A stretch of 31,308 nt of DNA, from NCBI GenBank assembly GCA_905215595.1, contig CAJMQZ010000009.1, positions 1-31,308 of the forward strand. The letters run 5' to 3'. A model generated the notes under the pieces. It saw only the letters and a list, made by a program, of their open reading frames with translations, searched no databases and was not told where the DNA came from. Positions 9,431 through 17,314 of this stretch are shown piece after piece; the first letter of the stretch is position 1, and every line of letters begins with the position of its first letter. A program made the translations under genes and the position numbers. Source of the DNA: an uncultured bacterium (GTDB taxonomy: Bacteria > Bacillota > Clostridia > Oscillospirales > Ruminococcaceae).

Positions 9431-10617
9431 ACTTCCACACCCTCCTTGACGGATTCAAACACTTTTGCGCCCTCCTTGACGGTAGCGCCTGCGCCGATGG
9501 TCAGACCGGTGCCAACGTGGGCAATAGCGCCCTCGCCGCCGACCTTTGCACCTGCGCCCACAACAACGTCCTCAGCAAGGATGCAGCGCTTGACCACGGC
9601 ACCTGCCTTGACCACGACACCGTCCATCAGCACGGCGTCCTCAACGGTAGCGCCCTCTTCCACAACAACGCCTGCGCTCAGCACAGAGTGCTTGACGTTG
9701 CCGTAAATCTTGCAGCCCTCGGTGATGAGAGAGTCCTGCACAACGGCGCGCTCGCCGATCTTCTGGGCGGGCAGCACGGGGTTGCGGCTGTAGATCTTCC
9801 AGGTCTTATCAAAGATATCGATGCCGGAGTTCTCGGGGTCCAGCACTTCCATGTTGGCTTCCCACAGGCTGTCGATGGTGCCCACGTCACGCCAGTAACC
9901 GGCAAAGCGGTAAGCGTACATCTTGCGGCCGTCGCGCAGCAGGGCGGGGATGATGTTCATGCCGAAGTCGTTCTTGGAGTTGGGGTCTGCCTCGTCCTCT
10001 TCCAGATACTTCTTCAGGACATCCCAGTTGAAGATGTAAATGCCCATGGAAGCCAGGTTGGACTTGGGTACCGGGGGCTTCTCCTGGAACTCGGTGATGC
10101 GGTCGTTCTCGTCAGCCACCATCAGGCCAAAGCGGGAAGCTTCCTTCCAGTCCACTTCCATAACAGCCACAGAGAACTCTGCGCCCTTTTCCTTGTGGAA
10201 GCGCAGGAAGTCGGCATAGTCCTGCTTGCAGATCTGGTCGCCGGACAGGATGATCACATACTCGGGATCGTAGCTGTCGATGAAGCCGATGTTCTGGTAG
10301 ATGGCGTTTGCAGTGCCCTTGTACCAGTCGGTGCCCTTTGCCTGCTCGTAGGGCGGCAGGGTGTGCACGCCGCCGTGCAGACGATCCAGATCCCAGGGCT
10401 GGCCGTTGCCGATGTACTCGTTCAGCTTCTGGGGCTGATACTGGGTCGCAATGCCAACGGTATCAATGTTGGAGTTCACGCAGTTGGACAGCGGGAAGTC
10501 CACGATGCGGTACTTACCGCCGAAGGACACTGCAGGTTTTGCCGTTTTCTGTGTCAGCGCGTACAAGCGCGAGCCACGTCCGCCGGCAAGGATCATTGCC
10601 ACAATTTCTTTTGCCAT
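9424..10617 (-). CDS. glgC: Glucose-1-phosphate adenylyltransferase, catalytic subunit
   Basis: Makes ADP-glucose from ATP and glucose-1-phosphate, the committed step of glycogen synthesis. The 397-residue protein has the intact loop LAGGRGSRL (10-18), KPAVSFGGKYRIVDFPLSNC, the sugar-phosphate region (GTADAI-like GTANAIYQN), EFQEKPP and C-terminal hexapeptide repeats. The ribosome site AAAGGGGAG stands nine bases before the ATG. It lies 87 bases after glgB. Confidence 0.97.
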   Translation of the reverse strand: MAKEIVAMILAGGRGSRLYALTQKTAKPAVSFGGKYRIVDFPLSNCVNSNIDTVGIATQYQPQKLNEYIGNGQPWDLDRLHGGVHTLPPYEQAKGTDWYKGTANAIYQNIGFIDSYDPEYVIILSGDQICKQDYADFLRFHKEKGAEFSVAVMEVDWKEASRFGLMVADENDRITEFQEKPPVPKSNLASMGIYIFNWDVLKKYLEEDEADPNSKNDFGMNIIPALLRDGRKMYAYRFAGYWRDVGTIDSLWEANMEVLDPENSGIDIFDKTWKIYSRNPVLPAQKIGERAVVQDSLITEGCKIYGNVKHSVLSAGVVVEEGATVEDAVLMDGVVVKAGAVVKRCILAEDVVVGAGAKVGGEGAIAHVGTGLTIGAGATVKEGAKVFESVKEGVEVC

Positions 10618-10704
10618 AGCTTTATTCTCCCCTTTAACATTAACATTTCCGTTGTTCGGAAATGAGCGTCAACATGTGCGGTATGGGTCGGCCGAAGAGC
10701 CGGG

Positions 10705-12921
10705 TCATTCCTTGGGCTCCTTCGGTTTGCGGGTGCGTTTTGCGGGTGCTTTTTCCGCCTTGGGTTCTGCCTCTGCCTTGGGCTTGCGTCCGCGCTTTTT
10801 GGGTGCTTCCTCGGCCTTTTCCGGCTCAACCTTTGCCTTGCGGGCGGTCTTTTTCACCGGCTTTTCCTCTGCAGCGGCAGCTTCTGCCTTGGGCTTGCGG
10901 CCCGGCTTCTTTACCACCTTTGCTGCAGCTTTCTCTGCAACGGTCTTTGTCTTTTTGGCTGCAGTCTTTTTTCCCGCCTTATCGGTCTTGTCCGCTGCGG
11001 CCTTGCGGGTGCGCTTGGTGGGCACTTCAAAATACAGGGTGCTCATGGGCGGCAGGGTGATGGTGATGCTCTGCTCAAAGCCGTGCATCGGCTTTTTGTG
11101 GGTGCGCACGGCCTTGTTGTGGACTGCGCCGGAACCGCCGAACTCTGCATCGTCGCTGTTCAGGATCTCCTTGTAGGAGCCTGCCACCGGTGCGCCCAGC
11201 GTGTAGCCCTCGCGCAGGACGGGGTTGAAGTTGCACACCACAAGGATCTGCTTGCCGGAGGTGTCCTTGCGCAGGAAGGCGATGACGCTCTGCTGCGAGT
11301 CATCCGGCACGATCCACTGGAAGCCCTCCCAGCTGTAATCCACCTGCCAGAAGGCGGGGTGCTCCTTGTAGAAGGCGTTCAGGGTCTTGACGTAGGTCTG
11401 CAGCTCGGTGTGCTTATCGTAACCCAGCAGCATCCAGTCCAGCGGCTTTGTCTCGTTCCACTCAGCGAACTGGCCGAACTCCTGACCCATGAACAGCAGC
11501 TTCTTGCCCGGGTGGGCCATCATGTAGCCAAAGAAGGTGCGCAGGTTTGCAAACTTGGCGTCGTACTCGCCGGGCATCTTGTTGATCAGGCTGCCCTTGC
11601 CGTGCACCACCTCATCGTGGCTGATGGGCAGCACAAAGTTCTCGCTGAAGGCGTAGAAGAAGCTGAAGGTGACCTTGTTGTGGTTGCCGGAACGGAAGAG
11701 CGGGTCGGTCTTCATGTAGCTGAGCATGTCGTTCATCCAGCCCATGTTCCACTTGAAGTTGAAGCCAAGGCCGCCGTCCGAAGCAGGCTTTGTGACCATG
11801 GGCCATGCAGTGGATTCTTCCGCGATCATGTACTTGTGGGGGTGACGGCCCAGCACGGTGTCGTTCAGCTTGCGCAGGAAAGCAACAGCCTCCAGATTTT
11901 CCTTGCCGCCGTCCTTGTTCGGCTCCCACTCGCCCTGCTTGCGGTTATAGTCCAGATACAGCATGGATGCCACCGCGTCCACGCGCAGACCGTCGATATG
12001 GTACTGCTCCAGCCAATACAGTGCGCTGGAGATCAGGAAGCTCTGCACCTCGCTGCGGCCGAAGTCGAACACCATGGTGCCCCACTCCTTATGTTCGCCG
12101 CGCTTCGGATTCGGGTCCTCGTAGCAGGCTTCGCCATCAAAGTTGTACAGGCCGAACTGATCCTTCGGGAAGTGAGCAGGCACCCAGTCCATAATCACAC
12201 CGATGCCGGCGGCATGGAGCTTATCCACAAAGGCCATCAGGTCCTTGGGGGTGCCGTAGCGGCTGGTGGGTGCAAAATAGCCGGTGACCTGATAGCCCCA
12301 GCTGCCGTCAAACGGATATTCCATCACCGGCAGCAGCTCTACATGGGTGTAGCCCATATCCTTGATGTACGGGATCAGCTCGTCCGCCAGCTCGGAGTAG
12401 TTGTAGGGCTTGCCGCCCTCCTTCATCTTCCAGCTGCCGGCGTGCATCTCGTAGATATTCATCGGGCCGTTGATCACGTCCGCCTTTTTCTGCGCGGTCT
12501 GCCATGCGGCGTCGTGCCATGCAAAGCCGGACAGATCATAGACCTTGCTGCCGTTGGACGGCCGGGTCTCGGCGTGGAAGGCGTAAGGGTCGGCCTTGTA
12601 GACAAGGTCGCCTGCGCGGGTGGTCACGCAATATTTATAAACATCGTATTCCTTCATGCCGGGAATGAACAATTCCCACACGGAATCGCCATCAACCTTG
12701 CGCATGGGATGGCTGCCGGGCTTCCAGCTGTTGAAGTCGCCTACCACACTGATGGCTGCGGCGTGCGGTGCCCATACGCGGAACACGACGCCGGACTCCC
12801 CGACCCGTGTTTCCAGATGTGCGCCGAAGTAGCGGTAAGCCTCGCAGTTATTGCCCTGCTTGAACAGGTACACCGGCAGATCCGATGTATTGCTCTGAAT
12901 CTTTTCTTCGGTCGGTTTCAT
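10705..12921 (-). CDS. glgB: 1,4-alpha-glucan branching enzyme with a basic C-terminal tail
   Basis: Introduces alpha-1,6 branches into glycogen. Residues 30-120 form the CBM48-type N-terminal domain (VFRVWAPHAAAISVVGDFNSW). The GH13 barrel has nucleophile D315 (GLRVDAV), acid/base E368 (MIAEEST) and D436 (PISHDEVVHGKGS). The all-beta C domain ends near residue 634. Then about 104 residues follow that are almost only K, A, E, P, R and T, including GRKPKA twice and RTRKPK. Typical enzymes end near 630-640, so the tail is an addition. GGGGAGGAG lies six to seven bases before the ATG. First gene of its operon. Confidence 0.96.
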   Translation of the reverse strand: MKPTEEKIQSNTSDLPVYLFKQGNNCEAYRYFGAHLETRVGESGVVFRVWAPHAAAISVVGDFNSWKPGSHPMRKVDGDSVWELFIPGMKEYDVYKYCVTTRAGDLVYKADPYAFHAETRPSNGSKVYDLSGFAWHDAAWQTAQKKADVINGPMNIYEMHAGSWKMKEGGKPYNYSELADELIPYIKDMGYTHVELLPVMEYPFDGSWGYQVTGYFAPTSRYGTPKDLMAFVDKLHAAGIGVIMDWVPAHFPKDQFGLYNFDGEACYEDPNPKRGEHKEWGTMVFDFGRSEVQSFLISSALYWLEQYHIDGLRVDAVASMLYLDYNRKQGEWEPNKDGGKENLEAVAFLRKLNDTVLGRHPHKYMIAEESTAWPMVTKPASDGGLGFNFKWNMGWMNDMLSYMKTDPLFRSGNHNKVTFSFFYAFSENFVLPISHDEVVHGKGSLINKMPGEYDAKFANLRTFFGYMMAHPGKKLLFMGQEFGQFAEWNETKPLDWMLLGYDKHTELQTYVKTLNAFYKEHPAFWQVDYSWEGFQWIVPDDSQQSVIAFLRKDTSGKQILVVCNFNPVLREGYTLGAPVAGSYKEILNSDDAEFGGSGAVHNKAVRTHKKPMHGFEQSITITLPPMSTLYFEVPTKRTRKAAADKTDKAGKKTAAKKTKTVAEKAAAKVVKKPGRKPKAEAAAAEEKPVKKTARKAKVEPEKAEEAPKKRGRKPKAEAEPKAEKAPAKRTRKPKEPKE

Positions 12922-12938
12922 AGACTGCTCCTCCCCGT

Positions 12939-12962
12939 GTGGAAGCCGAAAGCGGCTTCCAC
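12939..12962 (-). promoter_or_regulatory. 5'-UTR stem-loop of the glg mRNA
   Basis: GTGGAAGCCG and CGGCTTCCAC form a perfect ten-base stem with a four-base loop. It lies between the predicted transcription start (about 12972) and the glgB ribosome site, so the mRNA would begin almost directly with this hairpin, followed at once by GGGGAGGAG. Confidence 0.65.
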
Positions 12963-12978
12963 AGCTTTGTACTCTTTT

Positions 12979-13007
12979 ATATTAAAATGTTTTGACCAGT
13001 TTTGCAA
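12979..13007 (-). promoter_or_regulatory. Promoter of the glgBCDA operon
   Basis: Minus strand: TTGCAA (13007-13002), 17-base spacer, TAATAT (12984-12979), in a strongly AT-rich stretch. The predicted start near 12972 gives a leader of about 50 bases. Confidence 0.65.
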
Positions 13008-13192
13008 GACTTTTTGTCCGAAAAACAAATACAATTAACACAAATTTTCTGGCATTCTCTGTATGTTGTGGGCATATCGTCCAAAATTTGCAGCTCAACA
13101 TCGTGTAAACTGCTCATTTGACAAACGGTTTCAGCGAAAGCGTTGCGAAAAAAGAAGGAAGGGTTTCGGCTAGGGTCCCTTCCTGTGAAAAT

Positions 13193-13228
13193 GGAGCACC
13201 GGAACGTCCGCAGACGTTCCGGTGCTCC
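13193..13228. repeat. Hairpin repeat, copy 2 (core CGTCCGCAGACG)
   Basis: Perfect 16-base arms (13193-13208 and 13213-13228) with loop CGCA. The outer arms (GGAGCACCGGAA/TTCCGGTGCTCC) differ from the other copies but still pair fully. The left flank has CCTGTGAAAATG and the right flank CCGAAATAAAAAAGTTCTTCC, matching copy 1. It lies between the glg promoter and the neighbouring terminator, with no gene nearby. Confidence 0.75.
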
Positions 13229-13257
13229 GAAATAAAAAAGTTCTTCCACTCACATCA

Positions 13258-13294
13258 AAAGAGACCGCTGCACAGTTTGTACAGCGGTCTCTTT
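13258..13294 (-). terminator. Terminator of the 3D-domain protein gene
   Basis: AAAGAGACCGCTG pairs with CAGCGGTCTCTTT across an 11-base loop. On the minus strand the stem runs into TTTT. It lies about 27 bases after the stop codon at 13322. The symmetrical A/T flanks could let it work in both directions. Confidence 0.85.
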
Positions 13295-13321
13295 GCGTGG
13301 TTATTGTGTTTTGTTTACAGC

Positions 13322-14425
13322 TCAGCCCACAACGTAGACGTTGACCTGAATAGCGCCGTTGATAACGCTTTCGGCGTAGGTCTCGTAGAACAGGTCTACA
13401 AGGATCTGCCCCTTCTGGACGGCGATGCCGGTGTCGGTGGCTACGGCGTAGCCGTAGACGAACTTGCCGTCGGTGGAGGTGATGTAGAGCTTGGTGCCGT
13501 AGGGGATCACGTCCGGGTCCACAGCCACGGTGCCGTAGCCCAGCCCCAGACCGGAAGAGCCCTTGCCGGTACGGGAGTAGTAGCCGGTGGCCTTGCCGGT
13601 AAGCACCTTGCTATAAGAGGTGGGGGCGTTGGTGGTGCCGTCCGCGCCGGTCAGGGGGGACACCGGCGCGCCTGCGCCGTAGGTCTTGATGACGTGGTCG
13701 GTGGGCTCCACGGTGGTGGTGGTATCCACAACGGTGCTGTTCTCCAGCTCGCCGTCCACATAGCGGTCACGGGTGGTCACGGTCTGCTGACCGGCTGCGC
13801 CGTGCTGCAGGGTGGTGGTGCGGCCGGTGTTGCGGAAGTACAGGCTGGTGTAGACATACTGGGTGTCGTAGGGAATGGCCTGTGTCTCCACACGCTCTTC
13901 GTAGTCCACGCGGTGGACCACGATCTTGCTGCCGGCGGTTACAACATGATCCAGCGCCGGCTCGGTGTAGTCGTCCCCTTCAAGGGTGATACCGGCGCGC
14001 TCCAGTGCATCAGCTACGGTGCCGAACACCAGCTTTACAGGGTACTCCTGCCCGTCGGCAGTGATGCTGACGGAGAATGCGCGCTCGATGTTCAGGGAGG
14101 CAAGATTGCCGCTGAACGCGGTGTAATAGACCTCATCGCCCTCTTCAGAGCGGATGCCGGAAAGGTGCATGACCTGTGCGGGGGAAGCATCGGCATCGGT
14201 CAGAAGGACCTGCCGTGCACCATTGGAGTCGGTGACGTAGGTCAGCCGCAGATTTGCAGCGGTGACGCCAAGGGTAGCCACAAGGCATACAACCATGACA
14301 CAAAATGCCAGCACACGGGGAGATACTGCCTGCTTTGCGGCAGTAACTGCTTTCTTCAATTTAACGGAAGCGATACGAGACAACTCCTCTCTTTGTCGTA
14401 TTTGGTGCGGCCGCGGGCAGTGCAT
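13322..14425 (-). CDS. Anchored or exported DUF348/G5/3D-domain cell-wall protein (YabE/Rpf-like)
   Basis: Basic N-terminus, one hydrophobic segment (about residues 38-57, VLAFCVMVVCLVATLGVTAA), two DUF348-like units (FGTVADALERAGITLEGDDY belongs to the second), a G5 domain (ETQAIPYDTQYVY ... RDRYVDGE) and a C-terminal 3D domain with its three aspartates in VAVDPDVIPYGT, ATDTG and VDLF. This order is that of YabE-type proteins, thought to act on peptidoglycan. The start is unsure. The ATG used here gives 367 residues but has a weak ribosome site. A good AGAGAGGAG (14394-14386) has no ATG or GTG in frame after it; TTG at 14359 or a rare ATC at 14374 are alternatives. Confidence 0.85.
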   Translation of the reverse strand: MHCPRPHQIRQREELSRIASVKLKKAVTAAKQAVSPRVLAFCVMVVCLVATLGVTAANLRLTYVTDSNGARQVLLTDADASPAQVMHLSGIRSEEGDEVYYTAFSGNLASLNIERAFSVSITADGQEYPVKLVFGTVADALERAGITLEGDDYTEPALDHVVTAGSKIVVHRVDYEERVETQAIPYDTQYVYTSLYFRNTGRTTTLQHGAAGQQTVTTRDRYVDGELENSTVVDTTTTVEPTDHVIKTYGAGAPVSPLTGADGTTNAPTSYSKVLTGKATGYYSRTGKGSSGLGLGYGTVAVDPDVIPYGTKLYITSTDGKFVYGYAVATDTGIAVQKGQILVDLFYETYAESVINGAIQVNVYVVG

Positions 14426-14655
14426 CAACACCCCGGCCGCCCGGACTGCGGCGGCTGGGGATATAAGTGCCGCACAGTCAAATACGATGCTCTCTTTGGG
14501 TAAAAAGCGGAGCACCGTATTACAGGTTGGAATCCGTTTCGGGCAGACCACAAAACTGCCCAGACACAGGCCGCATCTGCCCATGCCGTGCCGTACGCAG
14601 GACGGCTTTTTACTTCATCCAGATAGAATTTAAACGCTGCAACGTTCGTTGCGCA
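14426..14655 (-). promoter_or_regulatory. Long structured leader of the 3D-domain gene
   Basis: Between the promoter and the gene lie about 230 transcribed bases. On the minus strand I see successive stems: GCCGT/ACGGC near 14608-14592, GGGCAG/CTGCCC near 14560-14540, and an 11-base stem ATACGGTGCTC/GAGCATCGTAT (14520-14510 and 14493-14483). A GC-rich region containing GCCGC and GCGGC follows. Such leaders often hold riboswitches, and genes of this family are known c-di-AMP riboswitch targets, but I cannot match that aptamer here. Confidence 0.45.
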
Positions 14656-14661
14656 AACGTT

Positions 14662-14690
14662 ATTTTACCAGACCGTAAAGCATCTGTCAA
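14662..14690 (-). promoter_or_regulatory. Promoter of the 3D-domain gene
   Basis: Minus strand: a perfect TTGACA (14690-14685), 17-base spacer, TAAAAT (14667-14662). Start of transcription near 14655. Confidence 0.75.
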
Positions 14691-15011
14691 ATTTGCACCT
14701 TACACTTTGATAGATTTATAACGTTGTTTTTTGTGCAATTTTCACAGTGTTTCTTTTGATATTTTGGTTTTTAGGTGGTTTCCTTCTGATTTTTTCCTTT
14801 TTTCTGGGGACGATTTGTTCATGAATTTTTAACATTTGTACCGGCTTTTTTCTCTGTGAATAAGGCCGCAGCAGCGGCCGCTGCGGCCAAAACAAGCTGC
14901 CCCATATCGCGGGTTTTGCATGGAAAACCCACAGGGGAATTACCCGGTTTCGGCAGGGGAGAACGGCCTGTATTTGCAGTGCAAAAACCCCGTTTAGCAA
15001 AATGCCGAAGA
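14691..15011. other. Non-coding spacer before the phage-derived cassette
   Basis: This stretch holds no gene that I can support. The left half is T-rich on the plus strand. The right half has two hairpins: GGCCGCAGC/GCTGCGGCC (about 14865-14889) and GGGTTTT/AAAACCC (about 14920-14940). No clear plus-strand promoter is visible in it. Confidence 0.6.
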
Positions 15012-15034
15012 ACAGAAAATTTCACATTTTCTGT
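15012..15034. promoter_or_regulatory. Operator-like inverted repeat before the cassette
   Basis: ACAGAAAAT (15012-15020) and ATTTTCTGT (15026-15034) are perfect nine-base arms around TTCAC. It lies 67 bases before the first cassette gene. A possible but weak plus-strand promoter (TTCACA at 15021-15026, GATAGT at 15043-15048) would overlap it, as would be expected of a repressor site. A TACAAT at 15065-15070 is another -10 candidate. Confidence 0.45.
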
Positions 15035-15100
15035 ACACACTGGATAGTTTTGCACCCCCGGCGGTACAATCGGGACAGCAAACAGAAAAGGAGGTTTTGC

Positions 15101-16717
15101 ATGGAGATCGAGATCCTAAAGCAGCAGTGCGGCGGCACCGAATTTGTGTCCCGGCCGCACCGGCTGCACCTTGGCGCACAGAACGCCGAAGGGGTGGACC
15201 GGCTGCAGTTTATCCTGCCTGCAGCGTGGGCGGGCTGCACCATGGCGCTGTATCTGCGCCGCAGCGACGGGGTGCAGCTGGCCGCCATTCCGCTGGACGC
15301 TGACGACAGTGTGACGGTGGACCGCCGCCTGACCGGCAGCGTGCGGGGACAGTGGATGCTGGCCGCCATGGGCAGCGGCGGCTACACCGCCTACACCCGC
15401 CCCGGCAGCTACGATGTGTACGCCACCCTGCCCACGGACGGCGGCAGTGAGGAGCTGCCGCCCTCGGTGTACGAGCAGTTTGTGGCGCGCGTGCTGGAAA
15501 GCGCCCACGCCGCAGCGGAAAGCGCCCGCCGTGCCGAGAACGGTGCGGCAGATACCGCCATGCAGGCGGCACTGGCGCAAAAGACTGCGGACAAAATTCT
15601 GGCTGACCGTACCGATGCCGAGGCCTGCGCAAAGCGGGCGGAGGCCGCCGCGCTGCGTGCCGAGAGCTACGCGCCCAAGGACGGCACCGTGCTGAGCGTG
15701 AACAGCAAGGGCGGCGCGGTGCAGCTGAACGCACAGGATGTGGGGGCGGTGCCAAGCCCGGCGCAGCCTTTGCCCGGCGAGATGGTGCGCATCCTCAGCG
15801 TGGATGCCGCCACCGGCGCGGTGCAGACCGATACCACCCCGCTGCCGGATCTGCGCCCCTATGTACGCAGCGAGACCGTGCCTACGGCGTCAACGCCCGG
15901 CGCGGTGCGGGCAGACGGGCAGTACGGCGTTGCGGTGCGGGCAGATGCCACCCTGACCACCGTGCCCGCCACGGCGGCGCAGCTGGACCGTATGGCCGAG
16001 GCCTATGCGCCCCTGACCCCGGCGCTGCTGCCCTACGGCGTAAAAAAGGCACTGACCAGTGCCGCCGGGGCAGCAAACTGGTCGGCGCAGGAAAAGGCCA
16101 CCGCACTATTGCAGCTGGGCGCGGACGACCGGTTCTACTCCAAGGCCGAGGCAGACCGGAAATTCGGCAACACCCTGCCGCCCGCCACCGCAGCCGTGCT
16201 GGGCGGCGTGAAGGTGGGGCGGAGCCTGACCGTGAGCGCGGACGGCACACTGGAAATGACGGCGAAAAACCTTGACACGGTGCTGGGCTTTAGCCTGGCA
16301 GAAAAACTGAATCAATTGGGAGGAGTGACGGACATGAACGGAAAGCTTGTCTACACAAGCGCCGGTGCAGCGGGCAAAAGCGACAAGACGCTGACTGTGC
16401 CGGACGAGGTGGATTACATTGTGGTAAGGATGGCGATCCCTCTGGAATGTACCACGATCACTAGCACCGGCAGCGCTGTGGCTGCTGCGGCAGCTGCGGA
16501 GTACGGCAGCACCCGCATCGCGCGGGGCGGTACGGCGGTGGCCATGGTGGGCGGCGGCAAAACCTACAATCTGCGGGGCGGCATTTACTGCAAGGGCGAA
16601 GCATTGGTGAGGGTGAGTTTTGCTGCGAACGGCACGGTAAGTATCGGTGCGGCAAACCAGGAGGTGACCACGGACAGCAGCTACCCCTTCAATGTGGAGG
16701 GCTACCGGTATGTGTAA
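15101..16717 (+). CDS. Phage tail/baseplate-type protein (BppU-like N-terminus, fibre-like C-terminus)
   Basis: 538 residues from an ATG with AAAGGAGG six bases ahead. The first ~125 residues form a compact beta-rich domain (RLQFILPAAWAGCTMALYLRRSDG ... GSYDVYATLPTDGG) resembling N-termini of baseplate upper proteins. An alanine-rich, heptad-like stretch follows (about 130-190, ARVLESAHAAAESARRAENG). The middle has fibre hallmarks: DGTVLSVNSKGGAVQLNAQDVGAVP, FYSKAEADRKFG and AAVLGGVKVGRSLTV. The last 127 residues can also start from an internal ribosome site. It probably binds a surface or assembles a tail tip. Call rests on motif recognition; the exact family is unproven. Confidence 0.7.
   Translation: MEIEILKQQCGGTEFVSRPHRLHLGAQNAEGVDRLQFILPAAWAGCTMALYLRRSDGVQLAAIPLDADDSVTVDRRLTGSVRGQWMLAAMGSGGYTAYTRPGSYDVYATLPTDGGSEELPPSVYEQFVARVLESAHAAAESARRAENGAADTAMQAALAQKTADKILADRTDAEACAKRAEAAALRAESYAPKDGTVLSVNSKGGAVQLNAQDVGAVPSPAQPLPGEMVRILSVDAATGAVQTDTTPLPDLRPYVRSETVPTASTPGAVRADGQYGVAVRADATLTTVPATAAQLDRMAEAYAPLTPALLPYGVKKALTSAAGAANWSAQEKATALLQLGADDRFYSKAEADRKFGNTLPPATAAVLGGVKVGRSLTVSADGTLEMTAKNLDTVLGFSLAEKLNQLGGVTDMNGKLVYTSAGAAGKSDKTLTVPDEVDYIVVRMAIPLECTTITSTGSAVAAAAAAEYGSTRIARGGTAVAMVGGGKTYNLRGGIYCKGEALVRVSFAANGTVSIGAANQEVTTDSSYPFNVEGYRYV
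16318..16336 (+). promoter_or_regulatory. Internal in-frame ribosome site and start codon within the tail protein gene
   Basis: GGGAGGAG (16318-16325) precedes an ATG (16334-16336) by eight bases. That ATG is in the gene's own frame. Translation from it would give a separate 127-residue C-terminal fragment (MNGKLVYTSAGAAGKSDKTL...). Confidence 0.6.
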
Positions 16718-16729
16718 GGATGGTGCAGC

Positions 16730-17314
16730 ATGAATGAGATGACCATCCGGCTGGAGCGCAACGGCGCGGCAATGGTGCCCGGCGGACAGCTGCTGCTGGG
16801 ATACGCAGGCAACCGGGGCAACTACCGGCTGCGCATCGAACAGCGGGGCGAGTGGAAGGGGCTGACCGTGTGCGCCCACTGGCACACCCCCGGCGCAAGC
16901 GCGGCCACGCTGGTGGAAAACGGAAGTCTGACCGTACCGGCGGCGGTGACGGCGGTGCCCGGCGCGGGCTGCATCACCTTTGAGGGTACGGACGGCAGCC
17001 GCACCGTGACCAGCGCCGATGTGCGGTGCAGGGTATGCGCCAACAGCGGCACGGCAGAGGGCGCGATGCCCGCCCCGGCTACGCCTGCGTGGGAGGCGCT
17101 GGTAGGGCTGCTGGGTACCGGCGGCATTACCACTGCGGAAAAACAGGCGCTGCTGGAAGTGCTGCGCACACTGGCGGCGGGCAATGACACGGCTATGGAC
17201 GCCTATGACCGCTTGGCGGCGCTGTGGGACACCACGCAGCCGCCGAAGGAGAACGTTTTTGCCGTACTGGGGCAGGCAGTCCTTGGAAAAATGATCTTAG
17301 GGAGGAACGAATGA
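16730..17314 (+). CDS. Cassette protein of unknown function, beta-rich N-terminus
   Basis: 194 residues starting 12 bases after the previous stop, with AAGGA ahead of the ATG. Residues 1-105 look like an all-beta, Ig-like domain (MTIRLERNGAAMVPGGQLLL, YRLRIEQRGEWKGLTVCAHW, GCITFEGTDGSRTVTSADVRC). A proline/alanine linker (PAPATPAWEALVGLL) and a helical region (AEKQALLEVLRTLAAGNDTAMDAYDRLAALWD) follow. The layout echoes the neighbouring tail protein, so a baseplate or neck-of-fibre role is possible. I recognise no family. Confidence 0.6.
   Translation: MNEMTIRLERNGAAMVPGGQLLLGYAGNRGNYRLRIEQRGEWKGLTVCAHWHTPGASAATLVENGSLTVPAAVTAVPGAGCITFEGTDGSRTVTSADVRCRVCANSGTAEGAMPAPATPAWEALVGLLGTGGITTAEKQALLEVLRTLAAGNDTAMDAYDRLAALWDTTQPPKENVFAVLGQAVLGKMILGRNE

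Noticed and set aside
8207..9706. 499-codon plus-strand frame across glgD and glgC
   Set aside because: Antisense shadow; composition and position explained by the opposite genes.
13119..13133. Catabolite-response (cre) site TGACAAACGGTTTCA ahead of glg
   Set aside because: It is 15 rather than 14 bases long, only partly symmetrical and over 100 bases upstream of the promoter; too weak to list.
13118..14503. 461-codon plus-strand frame opposite the 3D-domain gene
   Set aside because: Antisense shadow; the minus strand shows clear G5 and 3D domains.
14426..14655. c-di-AMP (ydaO) riboswitch
   Set aside because: Expected from the gene type, but I could not find the conserved GGGGAAC, GGGUGAAUC and CCGAA blocks in the right order; kept only as an unassigned structured leader.
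14716..15000. 94-codon minus-strand frame in the spacer
   Set aside because: Lysine- and arginine-rich translation of a T-rich region with no ribosome site and no family resemblance.
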